DNA of 64,000 nt. Source: Actinomadura oligospora ATCC 43269 (GTDB lineage Bacteria > Actinomycetota > Actinomycetes > Streptosporangiales > Streptosporangiaceae). Under the pieces are notes generated by a model. That model worked only from the letters and a program-made list of their open reading frames with translations, was not told where the DNA came from and searched no databases. Both the position numbers and the translations under genes were made by a program. The stretch is from the NCBI RefSeq assembly GCF_000518265.1, contig NZ_KI912410.1, forward strand, positions 662,774 through 726,773. The letters are read 5' to 3'. How positions within the stretch are numbered: position 1 is the stretch's first letter; each line of letters starts with the position of its first letter. Below are positions 51,855 through 60,980 of this stretch, piece after piece.

Positions 51855-52894
51855 GCCCACGGATCCTCCCGCGCGTGAAGCCGCTCCGCGACCGCAACCC
51901 GATCCCGATCGCGGTCATCGGCCTCGTCCTGATCCTGGTCGCCGGGTTCCTCGCCTACCGCGTGGACGACCTGCCGGTCGTCGGCGGCGGCACGACGTAC
52001 ACGGCGTACTTCTCCGAGGCCGCCGGCCTCAAGGACGGCCAGGAGGTCCGCGTCGCGGGCGTCAAGGTCGGCAAGGTCACCAAGGTGTCCCTGGCCGGGG
52101 ACAGGGTGAAGGTCCGCTTCCGGGTCAAGCACACCTGGGTCGGCGACGCCAGCACCGCGACCATCATGATCAAGACGCTGCTGGGGTCGAAGTACCTCGC
52201 CCTCGACCCGCTCGGCGGACGCACCCAGAACCCCCGCGAGCCGATCCCGCTCAGCCGGACGGTCGCCCCCTACGACGTGACCACCGCGTTCGAGGACCTG
52301 GGCCGGACGTTCCAGCAGGTGAACTCGACCAAGCTCGCCGAGTCCCTCACCACGATCTCCAAGACGTTCGAGAACACCCCGCCCGAGGTGCGGTCGGCCC
52401 TCACCGGCCTGTCCGCGCTGTCGAAGACGATCGCGAGCCGGGACGGCGACCTGGCCCGGCTGCTCGCCGGGACCAAGCAGCTGTCCGGCACCCTCGCCGC
52501 GCAGAACGCGCAGTTCGAGACGCTCTTCAAGGACGGCAACCTGCTGCTCGCCGAGCTGCGCTACCGGCGCGAGGCCATCCACCGCCTGCTGGTCGGCACC
52601 AAGAACCTCGCCGAGGCGCTGCTCAGGCTCGTGGAGCGGCTGCGCGGCCCGATCAGACCGTTGCTGGCTCACCTGGACCAGGTCACCGACATGCTCGAAC
52701 GCAACCAGTCCAACCTCGACCGGGCCCTCCGCGTCGCGGCGCCCTACACCCGCCTGGTCGTCAACGCCACCGGCAACGGCCGCTGGATCGACGGGTACCT
52801 GTGCGGGACCGTCCCCAAGGAGTACCTGGTCAACGGCCGCTGGCAGCCCCCGGCCGTCGGCTGCGAGCCTCCGCACCTGACCGGAGGCCGCTGA
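51851..52894 (+). CDS. mceC: MCE family protein C
   Basis: 347 residues. Helix about 18-38; MCE domain about 46-120 with EAAGLKDGQEVRVAGVKVGKVTKV; helical region about 140-300. The C-terminal part has two cysteines (YLCGTVP, VGCEPPH). Starts at an ATG overlapping the mceB stop by four bases. Confidence 0.95.
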   Translation: MSPRILPRVKPLRDRNPIPIAVIGLVLILVAGFLAYRVDDLPVVGGGTTYTAYFSEAAGLKDGQEVRVAGVKVGKVTKVSLAGDRVKVRFRVKHTWVGDASTATIMIKTLLGSKYLALDPLGGRTQNPREPIPLSRTVAPYDVTTAFEDLGRTFQQVNSTKLAESLTTISKTFENTPPEVRSALTGLSALSKTIASRDGDLARLLAGTKQLSGTLAAQNAQFETLFKDGNLLLAELRYRREAIHRLLVGTKNLAEALLRLVERLRGPIRPLLAHLDQVTDMLERNQSNLDRALRVAAPYTRLVVNATGNGRWIDGYLCGTVPKEYLVNGRWQPPAVGCEPPHLTGGR

Positions 52895-54081
52895 TGGGAG
52901 CGATCAGGGACAACCGGATCCGCGTGATCGAGATCATCGGCGTGGTGTTCGTGCTGATGATCGCCCTCGCGCTGTACGCGGTGCTCGGCGGCGGGAAGAC
53001 CCGCGTGATCCGCGCGAACTTCGCGACCGCGATCGGCGTGTACCCCGGCTCGGACGTCCGCGTCCTCGGGGTGAAGGTCGGCAGCATCCAGTCGATCAAG
53101 CCGCACGGCACGCAGGTGTCGGTCGTGATGAAGGTCGACGAGGACGTCCCCGTCCCGGCGGACGCCCGCGCGGTCGTCATCGCCCCGAACCTGGTGTCGG
53201 ACCGCTACGTCCAGCTCGCCCCGGCGTACAGCAGTGGCCGCCCGAAGCTGGCGCCCGGCTCGACCATCGACGTCACCCGCACGGCGACGCCGCTCGAGCT
53301 GGACGCGCTGTACGACAGCATCCGCAAGTTCAGCAGCGACCTCGGCCCCAACGGCGTGAACGCGCGCGGCGCGTTGTCGTCGGTGATCCACACGGGCGCG
53401 GCGAACCTCAACGGCAACGGCCGGATGTGGAACACCACGATCGACAACCTCGGGCAGCTCTCGACGACGCTGAACAAGTCGTCCGGCGACCTGTACGGGA
53501 CGATCACCAACCTCAACCGCTTCGTGAAGATGCTGCGCGGCAACGACTCGCAGATCCGGCTCGCCGAGCAGCAGCTCGCCGACGTCAGCGGCTTCCTCGC
53601 CGACGACCGCCAGGACCTCGCCGACTCCCTGCACAACCTCGCGATCGCGCTGTCGGAGGTCAAGGCGTTCGTCAGCGAGAACCGCGAGGCCCTGAAGAAG
53701 AACGTGGACAAGCTCGCCGACATCACCCAGGTGCTCGTCGACCAGCGCGCCTCGCTCGCCGAGGTCTTCGACAACGCGCCGGTGCTGACGCAGAACGCCC
53801 TGAACGCCTACGACCCCGACACCCGGACGCTGATGTCCCGCGGCAACCTGCTGGAGATCACCAAGGCGTTCGGCAACCTCAACCAGAAGGGCCTGGACGG
53901 CACGGGCGCGGACACCCGCCCGGTGTGCGCCGCCGCGTCCGCCCAGACGCCCGCGCTGAAGCTCCAGTGCAGCCGCCTGCAGACCAACGGCCTCACCGCG
54001 GTCGCCCCGTCCACATCCGGCAACGTCCCGGCGCTGCCGTTCCCACCCGCCGGTCAGGTCTACGCAGGGGGAGGTCGGTGA
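52894..54081 (+). CDS. mceD: MCE family protein D
   Basis: 395 residues. Helix about 11-33; MCE domain about 38-112 with ATAIGVYPGSDVRVLGVKVGSIQSI; helical region about 160-310; C-terminal segment with two cysteines (PVCAAASA, LQCSRL) and a Pro/Gly end. Starts in the last base of the mceC stop. Confidence 0.95.
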   Translation: MGAIRDNRIRVIEIIGVVFVLMIALALYAVLGGGKTRVIRANFATAIGVYPGSDVRVLGVKVGSIQSIKPHGTQVSVVMKVDEDVPVPADARAVVIAPNLVSDRYVQLAPAYSSGRPKLAPGSTIDVTRTATPLELDALYDSIRKFSSDLGPNGVNARGALSSVIHTGAANLNGNGRMWNTTIDNLGQLSTTLNKSSGDLYGTITNLNRFVKMLRGNDSQIRLAEQQLADVSGFLADDRQDLADSLHNLAIALSEVKAFVSENREALKKNVDKLADITQVLVDQRASLAEVFDNAPVLTQNALNAYDPDTRTLMSRGNLLEITKAFGNLNQKGLDGTGADTRPVCAAASAQTPALKLQCSRLQTNGLTAVAPSTSGNVPALPFPPAGQVYAGGGR

Positions 54082-55358
54082 TGCGACGTTTCCAAGGCGG
54101 GTTCCATCGCGGTGTCCGCGTCGCCGGGGCGGCGACGGCCTTGTCGGCCGTCGTGCTCGCGGCCGGGTGCTCGCAGGTCTCGGTCGAGCAGCTTCCGCTG
54201 CCGGGCGGCGCCAACCTGGGCTCGCACCCGTACACGGTGCACGTCCAGTTGGAGAACGCCCTGAACCTCGTCCCGCAGGCCGCCGTCCGCGTGAACGACG
54301 TGCCCGTGGGCCGGGTCAAGAAGATCTCGCTCCCGGACAACGCCTGGTACGCGGACGCGACCGTCCTCATCAACGGGGACGTGAAGCTGCCCGCGAACGC
54401 GACGGCGAACCTGGAGCAGTCCAGCCTGCTGGGCGAGAAGTACATCAAGCTCGCCGCCCCGTCGGCCGACGCGTCCCCCCAGCCGCTCGCCAACGGCGCG
54501 ACGATCCCCCTGGCCCGGACGAAGCGGAACGCCGACACCGAGGAGGTGTTCGGCGCGCTGTCGATGCTGCTGTCCGGGGGAGGGCTGCCGCAGATCCGCA
54601 CGATCACGCGGGAGCTGAACAAGACCCTCAACGGCCGCGAACCGCAGATCCGCGACTCGCTCGAACAGCTCAACAAGCTGACCAGCACCCTGAACACCAA
54701 CCGCCAGGCCATCGTGGACGCCCTGGACGGCCTCAACCGCCTGTCCTCGACCGTCGCGTCACGCCGCGGCCAGGTGGACACGGTGCTGACAGATCTGTCA
54801 CCCGGGCTCCAGGTGCTGTCCGACCAGCGCGGACAGCTCGTCCAGATGCTCCAGAAGCTGGACGACCTGTCGGAGGTCGCGACCGGGGTGCTGAACAAGA
54901 GCCGCGACAACACGGTCGCCGACCTGAACTCGCTGTCGGTGGTCCTGCGGAAGCTGTCCGACTCGGGCCGCGACCTGCCGAAGTCGCTCCAGATCCTCTT
55001 CACCTACCCGTTCACCGACGAGGCGATGAAGGCCGTGAAGGGCGACTACCTGAACGGCTACCTGACCGTCATCGCCGCCCCCGGCAACGACTGCGTCATC
55101 CCGCCGGTGAAGGAGACGGTCGAGAAGAAGAAGGCGCCGCAGCTGCGCGCCCTCGCGCAGACCCCGCCCGCGGGGCCGCTGCCGACGCCCTGCCCGGCGA
55201 ACAAGCCCGCCTCGTCCCCGGCGAAGACGGCTCCCTCGCCCACCAACGCCCCGCAGCAGGTGGGCCCGTCCACCCCTGCGGGCGGGACCGGAAACGGAAG
55301 CGGCGGGACGGACCCGAACCGTCCGGCGCTGCCCCTGCCGACTCTGGGAGGCAACTGA
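54081..55358 (+). CDS. mceE: MCE family lipoprotein E
   Basis: 425 residues. The N-terminus is a lipoprotein signal: basic start, hydrophobic core AATALSAVVLAAGC with the lipobox LAAGC at about 26-30, as in LprK-type MceE proteins. MCE domain about 46-120 (ENALNLVPQAAVRVNDVPVGRVKKI); helical needle about 160-320; Pro/Ser/Thr/Gly-rich tail from about 365. Membrane anchored by lipid on the outer face. Confidence 0.95.
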   Translation: MRRFQGGFHRGVRVAGAATALSAVVLAAGCSQVSVEQLPLPGGANLGSHPYTVHVQLENALNLVPQAAVRVNDVPVGRVKKISLPDNAWYADATVLINGDVKLPANATANLEQSSLLGEKYIKLAAPSADASPQPLANGATIPLARTKRNADTEEVFGALSMLLSGGGLPQIRTITRELNKTLNGREPQIRDSLEQLNKLTSTLNTNRQAIVDALDGLNRLSSTVASRRGQVDTVLTDLSPGLQVLSDQRGQLVQMLQKLDDLSEVATGVLNKSRDNTVADLNSLSVVLRKLSDSGRDLPKSLQILFTYPFTDEAMKAVKGDYLNGYLTVIAAPGNDCVIPPVKETVEKKKAPQLRALAQTPPAGPLPTPCPANKPASSPAKTAPSPTNAPQQVGPSTPAGGTGNGSGGTDPNRPALPLPTLGGN

Positions 55359-55359
55359 C

Positions 55360-56607
55360 ATGCTGACCGTCGGCGCTCGCCTGAAGGCGATCATCTTCAC
55401 CCTGCTGGCCGTCTTCGTGATCTCCTACATCGCGATCACGTACGCGGACCTGGGGAAGTACGTCGGGCTGCGCGGCTACTACGTCGTCAAGCTGGAACTG
55501 CCCACCACCGGCGGCCTCTTCAAGGGCTCGGCCGTCTCCTACCGGGGGATCACGGTCGGCAAGGTCGGCGACCTCAAGCTCACCTCGGACGGCGTGCTCG
55601 CCGAGATGCACATCTCCGACAGCGCCCCCGACATCCCCCGCGACCTCAAGGCCATCGTGGCGAACCGGTCGGCCGTGGGCGAGCAGTACGTCGAGCTGGA
55701 GCCGGAGCGCGAAGGCGGCCCGTACCTCGCGCAGGGATCGGTGATCCCGCGCAGCGCGGCGACCACTCCCGTCCCGGTCGAGCAGACGCTCAAGAGCATC
55801 AACGACCTGTCCGGGACGCTGCCGCTGAACGACCTGAAGATCGTGGTGGACGAGCTCGGCCAGGCGTTCGCCGGGCAGGGCCCGCACCTCCAGAAGCTCC
55901 TGGACACCAGCGGCGAGTTCATCGCCGCGTCGGACGCCGCGTTCCCGGAGACCGACGAGCTGATCAAGAACGGCAACGTCGTCCTGAAGACGCAGAACGA
56001 CGAGGCCCAGGCGTTCAAGGACTTCGCCCGGAGCTCCCACCTGCTGGCGCAGACGCTCCGGTCGTCCGACGGCGACATCCGGACGATCCTGGAGGAGGGG
56101 CCGGACGCGAACCGGGAGTTCTCCAGGCTGCTCCACGAGTTGGACCCCGGACTGCCGACCCTCCTCGCGAACCTCCTGACGACGGCGCGTCTCACCGACG
56201 CCCGCCTGCCGGGCCTGGAGACGACCCTCGCGAACCTGCCGAAGATCTCCGCGATCGGGCCGTCCATCGTCCAGGACGGCAAGCTGCGCCTCGGCCTCAT
56301 CAACACGTTCTTCAACCCGCAGCCGTGCACGCGCGGCTACGGCGGGACGCGGTACCGGAACGGGACGACCGAGCTGAAGCCCGTGGACTTCAACGGCGAC
56401 GCGCACTGCGCTGAGCCGAAGAGCAGCGGGATCAACGTCCGTGGCGCCCAGAACGCCCCGCATTACGGCGTTCCGTCTGCGGCCGTCCCAGGCGTGGACA
56501 GGGCCAACCTCACGGCCGCGCAGCCGTTCTTCTCCGCCGTCGGCCTCCCGGCCATGGGACGTGACAGCGGAACGTCCCTGCAGCGGCTCCTCGGGATCGG
56601 CCAATGA
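55360..56607 (+). CDS. mceF: MCE family protein F
   Basis: 415 residues. Helix about 8-30; MCE domain about 38-112 with TTGGLFKGSAVSYRGITVGKVGDL; helical region about 140-290; C-terminal segment with two cysteines. One base follows mceE. It closes the set of six MCE subunits, which is the full complement known for actinobacterial loci. Confidence 0.95.
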   Translation: MLTVGARLKAIIFTLLAVFVISYIAITYADLGKYVGLRGYYVVKLELPTTGGLFKGSAVSYRGITVGKVGDLKLTSDGVLAEMHISDSAPDIPRDLKAIVANRSAVGEQYVELEPEREGGPYLAQGSVIPRSAATTPVPVEQTLKSINDLSGTLPLNDLKIVVDELGQAFAGQGPHLQKLLDTSGEFIAASDAAFPETDELIKNGNVVLKTQNDEAQAFKDFARSSHLLAQTLRSSDGDIRTILEEGPDANREFSRLLHELDPGLPTLLANLLTTARLTDARLPGLETTLANLPKISAIGPSIVQDGKLRLGLINTFFNPQPCTRGYGGTRYRNGTTELKPVDFNGDAHCAEPKSSGINVRGAQNAPHYGVPSAAVPGVDRANLTAAQPFFSAVGLPAMGRDSGTSLQRLLGIGQ

Positions 56608-57113
56608 GAAAGATCGTCGGGCTCGTCCTGGTCGCCGCCGCCCTCGCGTTCCTCGGGTTCGCGGGGTGGCGGTGGTCCGGGACGGTCTGGAACGAGGACC
56701 GCACGTACGCGGCGCAGCTGAGCGACATGAAGGACACGGCCGTCCGGGACATGGTGATGCTGAACAGCGTCGACCCGTCCCGGGCGCAGCTCGACATGGA
56801 GCACTGGCTCGACATCTCGACCGGCACGCTCCGCGAGGCCCTGCAACGCGACCTGCCCGCCGCTCAGGCGAAGTTCGCGAAGCAGCAGGTGCCGACCCGC
56901 GGTGAGGTCACGGCCGCCGCGGTGACGTCGTTCGACAAGGACGCGGGGAAGGCGACGGTGCTCGCGTCCGTCCGGGTGTTCCTCGGCGCGGACTCGGGCG
57001 GCGCGCCGTCCTCCGAGCAGCGGAAACGGTTCGAGGTCGGCATGAAGCGGATCTCGGACGGCCTGTGGAAGGTCGAGTCACTGACGCCGGTCGCGCCGGG
57101 AGGCCACCTGTGA
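56604..57113 (+). CDS. Mce-associated membrane protein 1
   Basis: 169 residues; one N-terminal membrane helix (about 4-24) and an NTF2-like outer domain (about 30-165, SVDPSRAQLDMEHWLDISTG; ISDGLWKVESLTPV). The ATG overlaps mceF by four bases. Mce-associated (Mas) proteins of this layout accompany MCE operons and are thought to stabilise or assist the complex. Confidence 0.88.
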   Translation: MRKIVGLVLVAAALAFLGFAGWRWSGTVWNEDRTYAAQLSDMKDTAVRDMVMLNSVDPSRAQLDMEHWLDISTGTLREALQRDLPAAQAKFAKQQVPTRGEVTAAAVTSFDKDAGKATVLASVRVFLGADSGGAPSSEQRKRFEVGMKRISDGLWKVESLTPVAPGGHL

Positions 57114-57679
57114 GCGTCGAGGTCGAGGTCCGGGCGAGGCCCAAGAAGAAGCAGAAGCCGGAGAAGCGCTCGCGCGCCTTCCTCAAGCGCTGGTGGCCCT
57201 ACCTGGTCGCCGTGGTCGTCGCCGCAGCCGCCTTCGCCTTGAACACCTGGGCGTCCGACCGCGCGTCGGGCGGCCCGGCCGCGAACCGCGCCCTCCTCGA
57301 CAGGACGGCCACATCGGACGCGCTCACGAACGTCAGCAAGGCGGTCGAGCGCGTCTTCACCTACTCGTACACGGACCCGGACTCGACGGCGCGCGCCGCG
57401 TCCAGCCTGCTCACGGGCAAGGCCGCATCCCAGTACCAATCGCTCTTCGGACAGGTGCGCCAGGAGGCGCCACGCCAGCAACTCGCGCTGACCACCAAGG
57501 TCTCGCGCGCCGGCGTCGTTCGTCTCGATCGCGACGGAACGGCTGTGGTCGTGGTGTTCCTCGACCAGCAGTCGACCCGGGCGGGCAAGGCCACGGGCAC
57601 GCCCGTGGCCGCCCAGCTCATCGTCACGGCCCACCGCTCCGGCGGGACGTGGCGCATCACCGAACTGCGGGCTGCCTGA
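57110..57679 (+). CDS. Mce-associated membrane protein 2
   Basis: 189 residues. A basic cytosolic start (RARPKKKQKPEKRSRAFLKR), a membrane helix (about 30-50) and an outer NTF2-like domain with VERVFTYSYTDPDSTARAASSLLTG and GTWRITELRAA. GTG start overlapping the previous stop. It resembles the protein at 58458 in this domain (NTVFSYNYADTAKTEQAAKKLLTG), so the two are paralogues. Confidence 0.88.
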   Translation: MSVEVEVRARPKKKQKPEKRSRAFLKRWWPYLVAVVVAAAAFALNTWASDRASGGPAANRALLDRTATSDALTNVSKAVERVFTYSYTDPDSTARAASSLLTGKAASQYQSLFGQVRQEAPRQQLALTTKVSRAGVVRLDRDGTAVVVVFLDQQSTRAGKATGTPVAAQLIVTAHRSGGTWRITELRAA

Positions 57680-57699
57680 AAGGAAGGGGTGGATTTCAG

Positions 57700-58458
57700 G
57701 TGGACACCAAGGAAGAACTCAAGGACAAGGCCGAGGCTGCCACATCCGTGGAGGAGGAGGCGGACCAGAAGCCGACTCCGAAGCCGAAGTCCAAGGTCAG
57801 GACGAGGGACGTCACCAAGAAACCCCCGCCCGAACCCTCAGACGAGGACGCGGAAGCCGAGGAGCCGGAACCCGAGTCTTCGGAGGCCGAGACCGAGGCT
57901 GAGGCGGAGAAGCCGAAGGCCGACGAACCGGAGAGGAAGCGGAGCTGGCGACGCGATCCCCTGATCCTCGTCGCGCTCGCGATCACCGTCATCGCCGGGC
58001 TCGCGGCGGCGTGGTTCGGCTGGAGCTACCACTCGGCCTCGAACGACAAGGGCATCAACCAGGCCCGCATGCGCGACGACGTCCTCCGCTCCGCCGAGCA
58101 GGAGGTCGTCAACCTGAACACGCTCGACTACACGAAGATCGACCAGGGCCTGTCGCTCTGGCAGGACTCGACCACCGCCGATCTGTACAACCAGATCGTC
58201 CAGGGCCGCCAGCAGCTCGCCGCCTCGATCACGAAGGCGAAGACGGTCAGCACCGCCAAGATCCTCGAGTCCGGGATCACCGAGCTGGACTCCGACGCCG
58301 GGAAGGCGGGCGTCATGGTCGCGATCCGCGTGACGGTGACGACCCCCGACGGGAAGTCGTCCACGACCACCCGGCGTCTCTCCGGGCAGCTGACCAGGAC
58401 GTCCGACGGGTGGAGGCTCTCCGCCCTCGGCCAGGCCGCGACGTCGTCGGGGAACTGA
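57700..58458 (+). CDS. Mce-associated membrane protein 3 with a charged N-terminus
   Basis: 252 residues. The first 85 residues are highly charged (EEEADQKPTPKPKSKVRTRD, later EAEEPEPESSEAETEAEAEKP), probably disordered in the cytosol. A membrane helix (about 90-112) and an outer domain (about 120-252, NLNTLDYTKIDQGLSLWQDS; SDGWRLSALG) follow. The outer domain matches protein 1 (57-series SVDPSRAQLDMEHWLDIS). The GTG at 57700 follows AGGAAGGGG at long spacing. Confidence 0.85.
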   Translation: MDTKEELKDKAEAATSVEEEADQKPTPKPKSKVRTRDVTKKPPPEPSDEDAEAEEPEPESSEAETEAEAEKPKADEPERKRSWRRDPLILVALAITVIAGLAAAWFGWSYHSASNDKGINQARMRDDVLRSAEQEVVNLNTLDYTKIDQGLSLWQDSTTADLYNQIVQGRQQLAASITKAKTVSTAKILESGITELDSDAGKAGVMVAIRVTVTTPDGKSSTTTRRLSGQLTRTSDGWRLSALGQAATSSGN

Positions 58459-59009
58459 TGAGCGAGAAGACGAAGAGCAAGAAGAAGATCCCCGGCACCG
58501 CCCGGACGCGCGTCGTCGCCCTTTTGGGCGTCCTCACCATCGCCTTCGGCACCACGGCCGCCTGGACGGCCAGCAAGGCGAACGCCCTGACCGGCGACAC
58601 CGCGGCCGAGAACCACGCCCTCACCGACAACGCCCGCACGAGCGAGGTGAAGGGCGAGGTCACCAGCGCCCTCAACACGGTGTTCTCGTACAACTACGCG
58701 GACACGGCCAAGACCGAGCAGGCCGCGAAGAAGCTGCTCACGGGCGATGCCGTCCGGCAGTACGACGCGCTGTTCGCGACCGTTCGGCAGCAGGCCCCGC
58801 AGCAGAAGCAGATCCTCACGACCACGGTCACCGACACGGCCGTGAAGTCCCTCAAGGACGACCAAGCCCGCCTGCTGATCTTCGCCGACCAGCGCAACAC
58901 CCGCACGGACAAGAACCAGACCAGCTACTCGGCAGCCGTGTTCGCGGTGACCGCGATCCGCGTGGACGGCACCTGGAAGCTCACCGCCATCGACACCTTC
59001 GGAGGCTGA
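58458..59009 (+). CDS. Mce-associated membrane protein 4
   Basis: 183 residues; basic start, one membrane helix (about 20-42) and an outer domain similar to protein 2. The ATG shares a base with the previous stop. It is the last gene of the MCE transcript proper. Its final 24 bases are repeated at 59723-59746 as part of the 737-bp duplication that follows. Confidence 0.87.
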   Translation: MSEKTKSKKKIPGTARTRVVALLGVLTIAFGTTAAWTASKANALTGDTAAENHALTDNARTSEVKGEVTSALNTVFSYNYADTAKTEQAAKKLLTGDAVRQYDALFATVRQQAPQQKQILTTTVTDTAVKSLKDDQARLLIFADQRNTRTDKNQTSYSAAVFAVTAIRVDGTWKLTAIDTFGG

Positions 59010-59029
59010 ACGAAGAGCCTCAGCTCATA

Positions 59030-59051
59030 GCGACAGGCACCCGCCTGTCGC
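59030..59051 (+). terminator. Hairpin after the MCE operon
   Basis: GCGACAGGC (59030-59038), ACCC, GCCTGTCGC (59043-59051): a perfect 9-bp stem 20 bases after the last Mce-associated gene and 27 bases before the secreted gene. It could attenuate read-through. In the duplicate (59767-59788) the stem has one mismatch and one G-T pair. Confidence 0.6.
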
Positions 59052-59078
59052 GACCGCCCGGTCGAAGGGAGACCCGTC

Positions 59079-59705
59079 ATGAAGCAGTCGGTACGCAAGG
59101 CCCTGCTCGGCGCCGCCGTGGCCAGCTCGGTCATCGCCCTCACCACCGCTCCCGCCCAAGCGACCGGGCAGGGCGTGACCACCAGCCACCCGATCACCCT
59201 CACCGGCAGCGCCACGTGGAAGAGCACCACGACCGGCGGGACGATCTCCTGCACCAAGTCGACGGGAACGGGAATCGCACAGGACCCGCCGAACGCCTTT
59301 GTCCAGATCAACTCGATGGCGTTCAGCAGCCCGGCCAACCCGAACGGCTGGTGCACTGGCCCCGGCATCTTGATGCAGGTCACTGCTTCCGGATTCCCAT
59401 GGACCCTCAGTCCGACGGGCGTGACCGTCGGCGGGGTGACACCCGTTTCCGTGACCGGCATTAAGGCGTCCCTCGTCGGCAGCGACAACTGCCACGCGAC
59501 CATCACGGGCCCTGCCGGTGGCGGCGGGACGGTCACCGGTAAGTACACCAGCGGCACCGCCTCCCTGACCCTCGGCGGCGTCGGAAGCACCTCCAACCTG
59601 ACCGTCCAGACGGCGGACATCAACTGCGACCCCGGGCTGATCAACGTGGGCGACTCCATCACGATGAACGCCTCGTACACGGTCAGCCCACCTCTCGTCT
59701 TCTAG
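59079..59705 (+). CDS. Small exported protein, four-cysteine family (copy 1)
   Basis: 208 residues. A signal peptide (KQSVRKALLGAAVASSVIAL, cleavage after AQA near 28) precedes one beta-rich domain. Family landmarks: SCTKSTGTG (Cys about 57), NGWCTGPG, a PW motif after QVTASGF, GIKASLVGSDNCHA, and DINCDPGLINVGD. The four cysteines could make two disulfides. No known family was recognised. The gene follows the MCE operon by 69 bases with GAAGGGAG as ribosome site. It is probably secreted or cell-wall associated. Confidence 0.85.
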   Translation: MKQSVRKALLGAAVASSVIALTTAPAQATGQGVTTSHPITLTGSATWKSTTTGGTISCTKSTGTGIAQDPPNAFVQINSMAFSSPANPNGWCTGPGILMQVTASGFPWTLSPTGVTVGGVTPVSVTGIKASLVGSDNCHATITGPAGGGGTVTGKYTSGTASLTLGGVGSTSNLTVQTADINCDPGLINVGDSITMNASYTVSPPLVF

Positions 59706-59815
59706 ACCAGCCCGGACCGAACGCCGTCGACACCTTCGGAGGCTGAACGAGAAGCCTCAGCTCATAGCGACAGGCGCCCGCCCGTTGCGATCGCCCGGTC
59801 GAAGGGAGACCAGTC

Positions 59816-60517
59816 ATGAAGCAGTCGGTACGCAAGGCCCTGCTCGCCGCCGCCGCAGCCAGCTCGGTCATCGCCCTCACCACCCCCGCCCACGCGACCG
59901 GGCAGAGGCTGGCCACCCCCCAAGCCATCACGCTCACGAACAGCGGCAACGTCTCCGTGAAGGACAACACGACTGGTGCTGGCTGGTCCTGCACCACCTC
60001 GAAGGGAACGGGGACCGCGGACGTCAGCGATCCTGCGTCGAACCCTGTCTTTCGGGTCAACTCGTTGACGGCCGCCAGCCCGTCGACCGGCTGGAACGGC
60101 TGGTGCAACGGCTTCTTCGCGCTGCAGGTCACCGCAGACACCACCACCCCTTGGGCTTTCAACGTGACGGGCCCCACCGTCTCCGGCGTGACGCCCGGCA
60201 CGCTGACCGGCGTGAAGTTGAGCCTCCTCAGCAGCGACGCCTGCCACGCGCCCCTCGCAGGCCCTGGCGGCGTCGGCGGCACTCTCAGTGGCAAGTACAA
60301 CAACGCCACCCACGCTCTGACCATCGGTGGGCTCGGCAGCACCAGCAACCTGACCGTCCAGTCGGTGGATGCCAACTGCGACCCGGTGTTGACCGACGTG
60401 GGCGATTCCTTCAGCATCCACGGCACTTACTCAATCAGCCCGTACGTCGTCATCAACATTCCTTCCTTGTCCAGTGACCCGAGGAAGAACCTCACCCGAA
60501 TGAGTCTCGGCAGATGA
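59816..60517 (+). CDS. Small exported protein, four-cysteine family (copy 2)
   Basis: 233 residues. The same signal peptide start as copy 1 (MKQSVRKALL), then WSCTTSKGTG, NGWCNGF, PWAF, GVKLSLLSSDACHA and DANCDPVLTDVGD. The C-terminus is about 25 residues longer than copy 1 and basic (SSDPRKNLTRMSLGR). It arose by the 737-bp tandem duplication and has diverged mostly between the cysteines. Confidence 0.85.
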   Translation: MKQSVRKALLAAAAASSVIALTTPAHATGQRLATPQAITLTNSGNVSVKDNTTGAGWSCTTSKGTGTADVSDPASNPVFRVNSLTAASPSTGWNGWCNGFFALQVTADTTTPWAFNVTGPTVSGVTPGTLTGVKLSLLSSDACHAPLAGPGGVGGTLSGKYNNATHALTIGGLGSTSNLTVQSVDANCDPVLTDVGDSFSIHGTYSISPYVVINIPSLSSDPRKNLTRMSLGR

Positions 60518-60980
60518 AAACTGCTTCGGGTCAGGGTTTGACGTCACCGGGTGACCGATGAAGAAAATGAGCGGAATTTCCGGTACTGGCAGTGCATAAA
60601 AGGTCACTCCCTCAAGGAGGTGCATCGTGCGTCCCGAAGCTGCCGCGCTATGGGTGGAGGCGAGGTGGACTCCTTGGGGAATCGCCGGTGGCGCAGCTCG
60701 CCGAACTGGCCCGCAACGTTCGGACCGGCGTGGCGATCGCCGGGTGTGGACGCTCAGCCCTCACTCGACCGACCCGGGACGGCGAGCATCGCGGATGTGT
60801 CGCCGAGTCCCTGACCAGCGACAAGCGGACGTCGCGCCGTCACCACAGGCGAGTTTGTGCGGCGCACCCGGTGAGGACCGGGTGCGCCGCCCGGCCGCGA
60901 CCTTCGCCTCGACCAGTCCACCTGGCGCGCGCAGGGAAGCCCGCCCTCATCGTCCCCTCCGGTCCCTGGAGTCACAAGGA
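60518..60980. other. Non-coding or decayed stretch with a 14-bp hairpin
   Basis: No gene is convincing here. A very strong ribosome site (AAGGAGG, 60614-60620) precedes GTG 60627, but the frame after it (133 codons) has shadow-like composition, and frames on either side also stay open, as in decayed genes. GCGGCGCACCCGGT (60859-60872), GAGG, ACCGGGTGCGCCGC (60877-60890) is a perfect hairpin and probably a terminator. Confidence 0.5.
60859..60890. terminator. Perfect 14-bp hairpin with GAGG loop
   Basis: Arms at 60859-60872 and 60877-60890. There is no T-run on the plus strand. It separates the duplicated exported genes from the third one. Confidence 0.65.

Larger units (their letters stand above)
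58986..60517 (+). repeat. 737-bp tandem duplication of a secreted-protein gene and its leader
   Basis: The phrase GCC-TCGACACCTTCGGAGGCTGAACGA at 58986, the end of Mce-associated gene 4, recurs at 59723, and the following leader and first 12 codons of the secreted gene recur at exactly the same 737-base offset (ATG 59079 and 59816). The coding parts have since diverged. The left breakpoint thus lies inside the Mce-associated gene. Confidence 0.9.
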
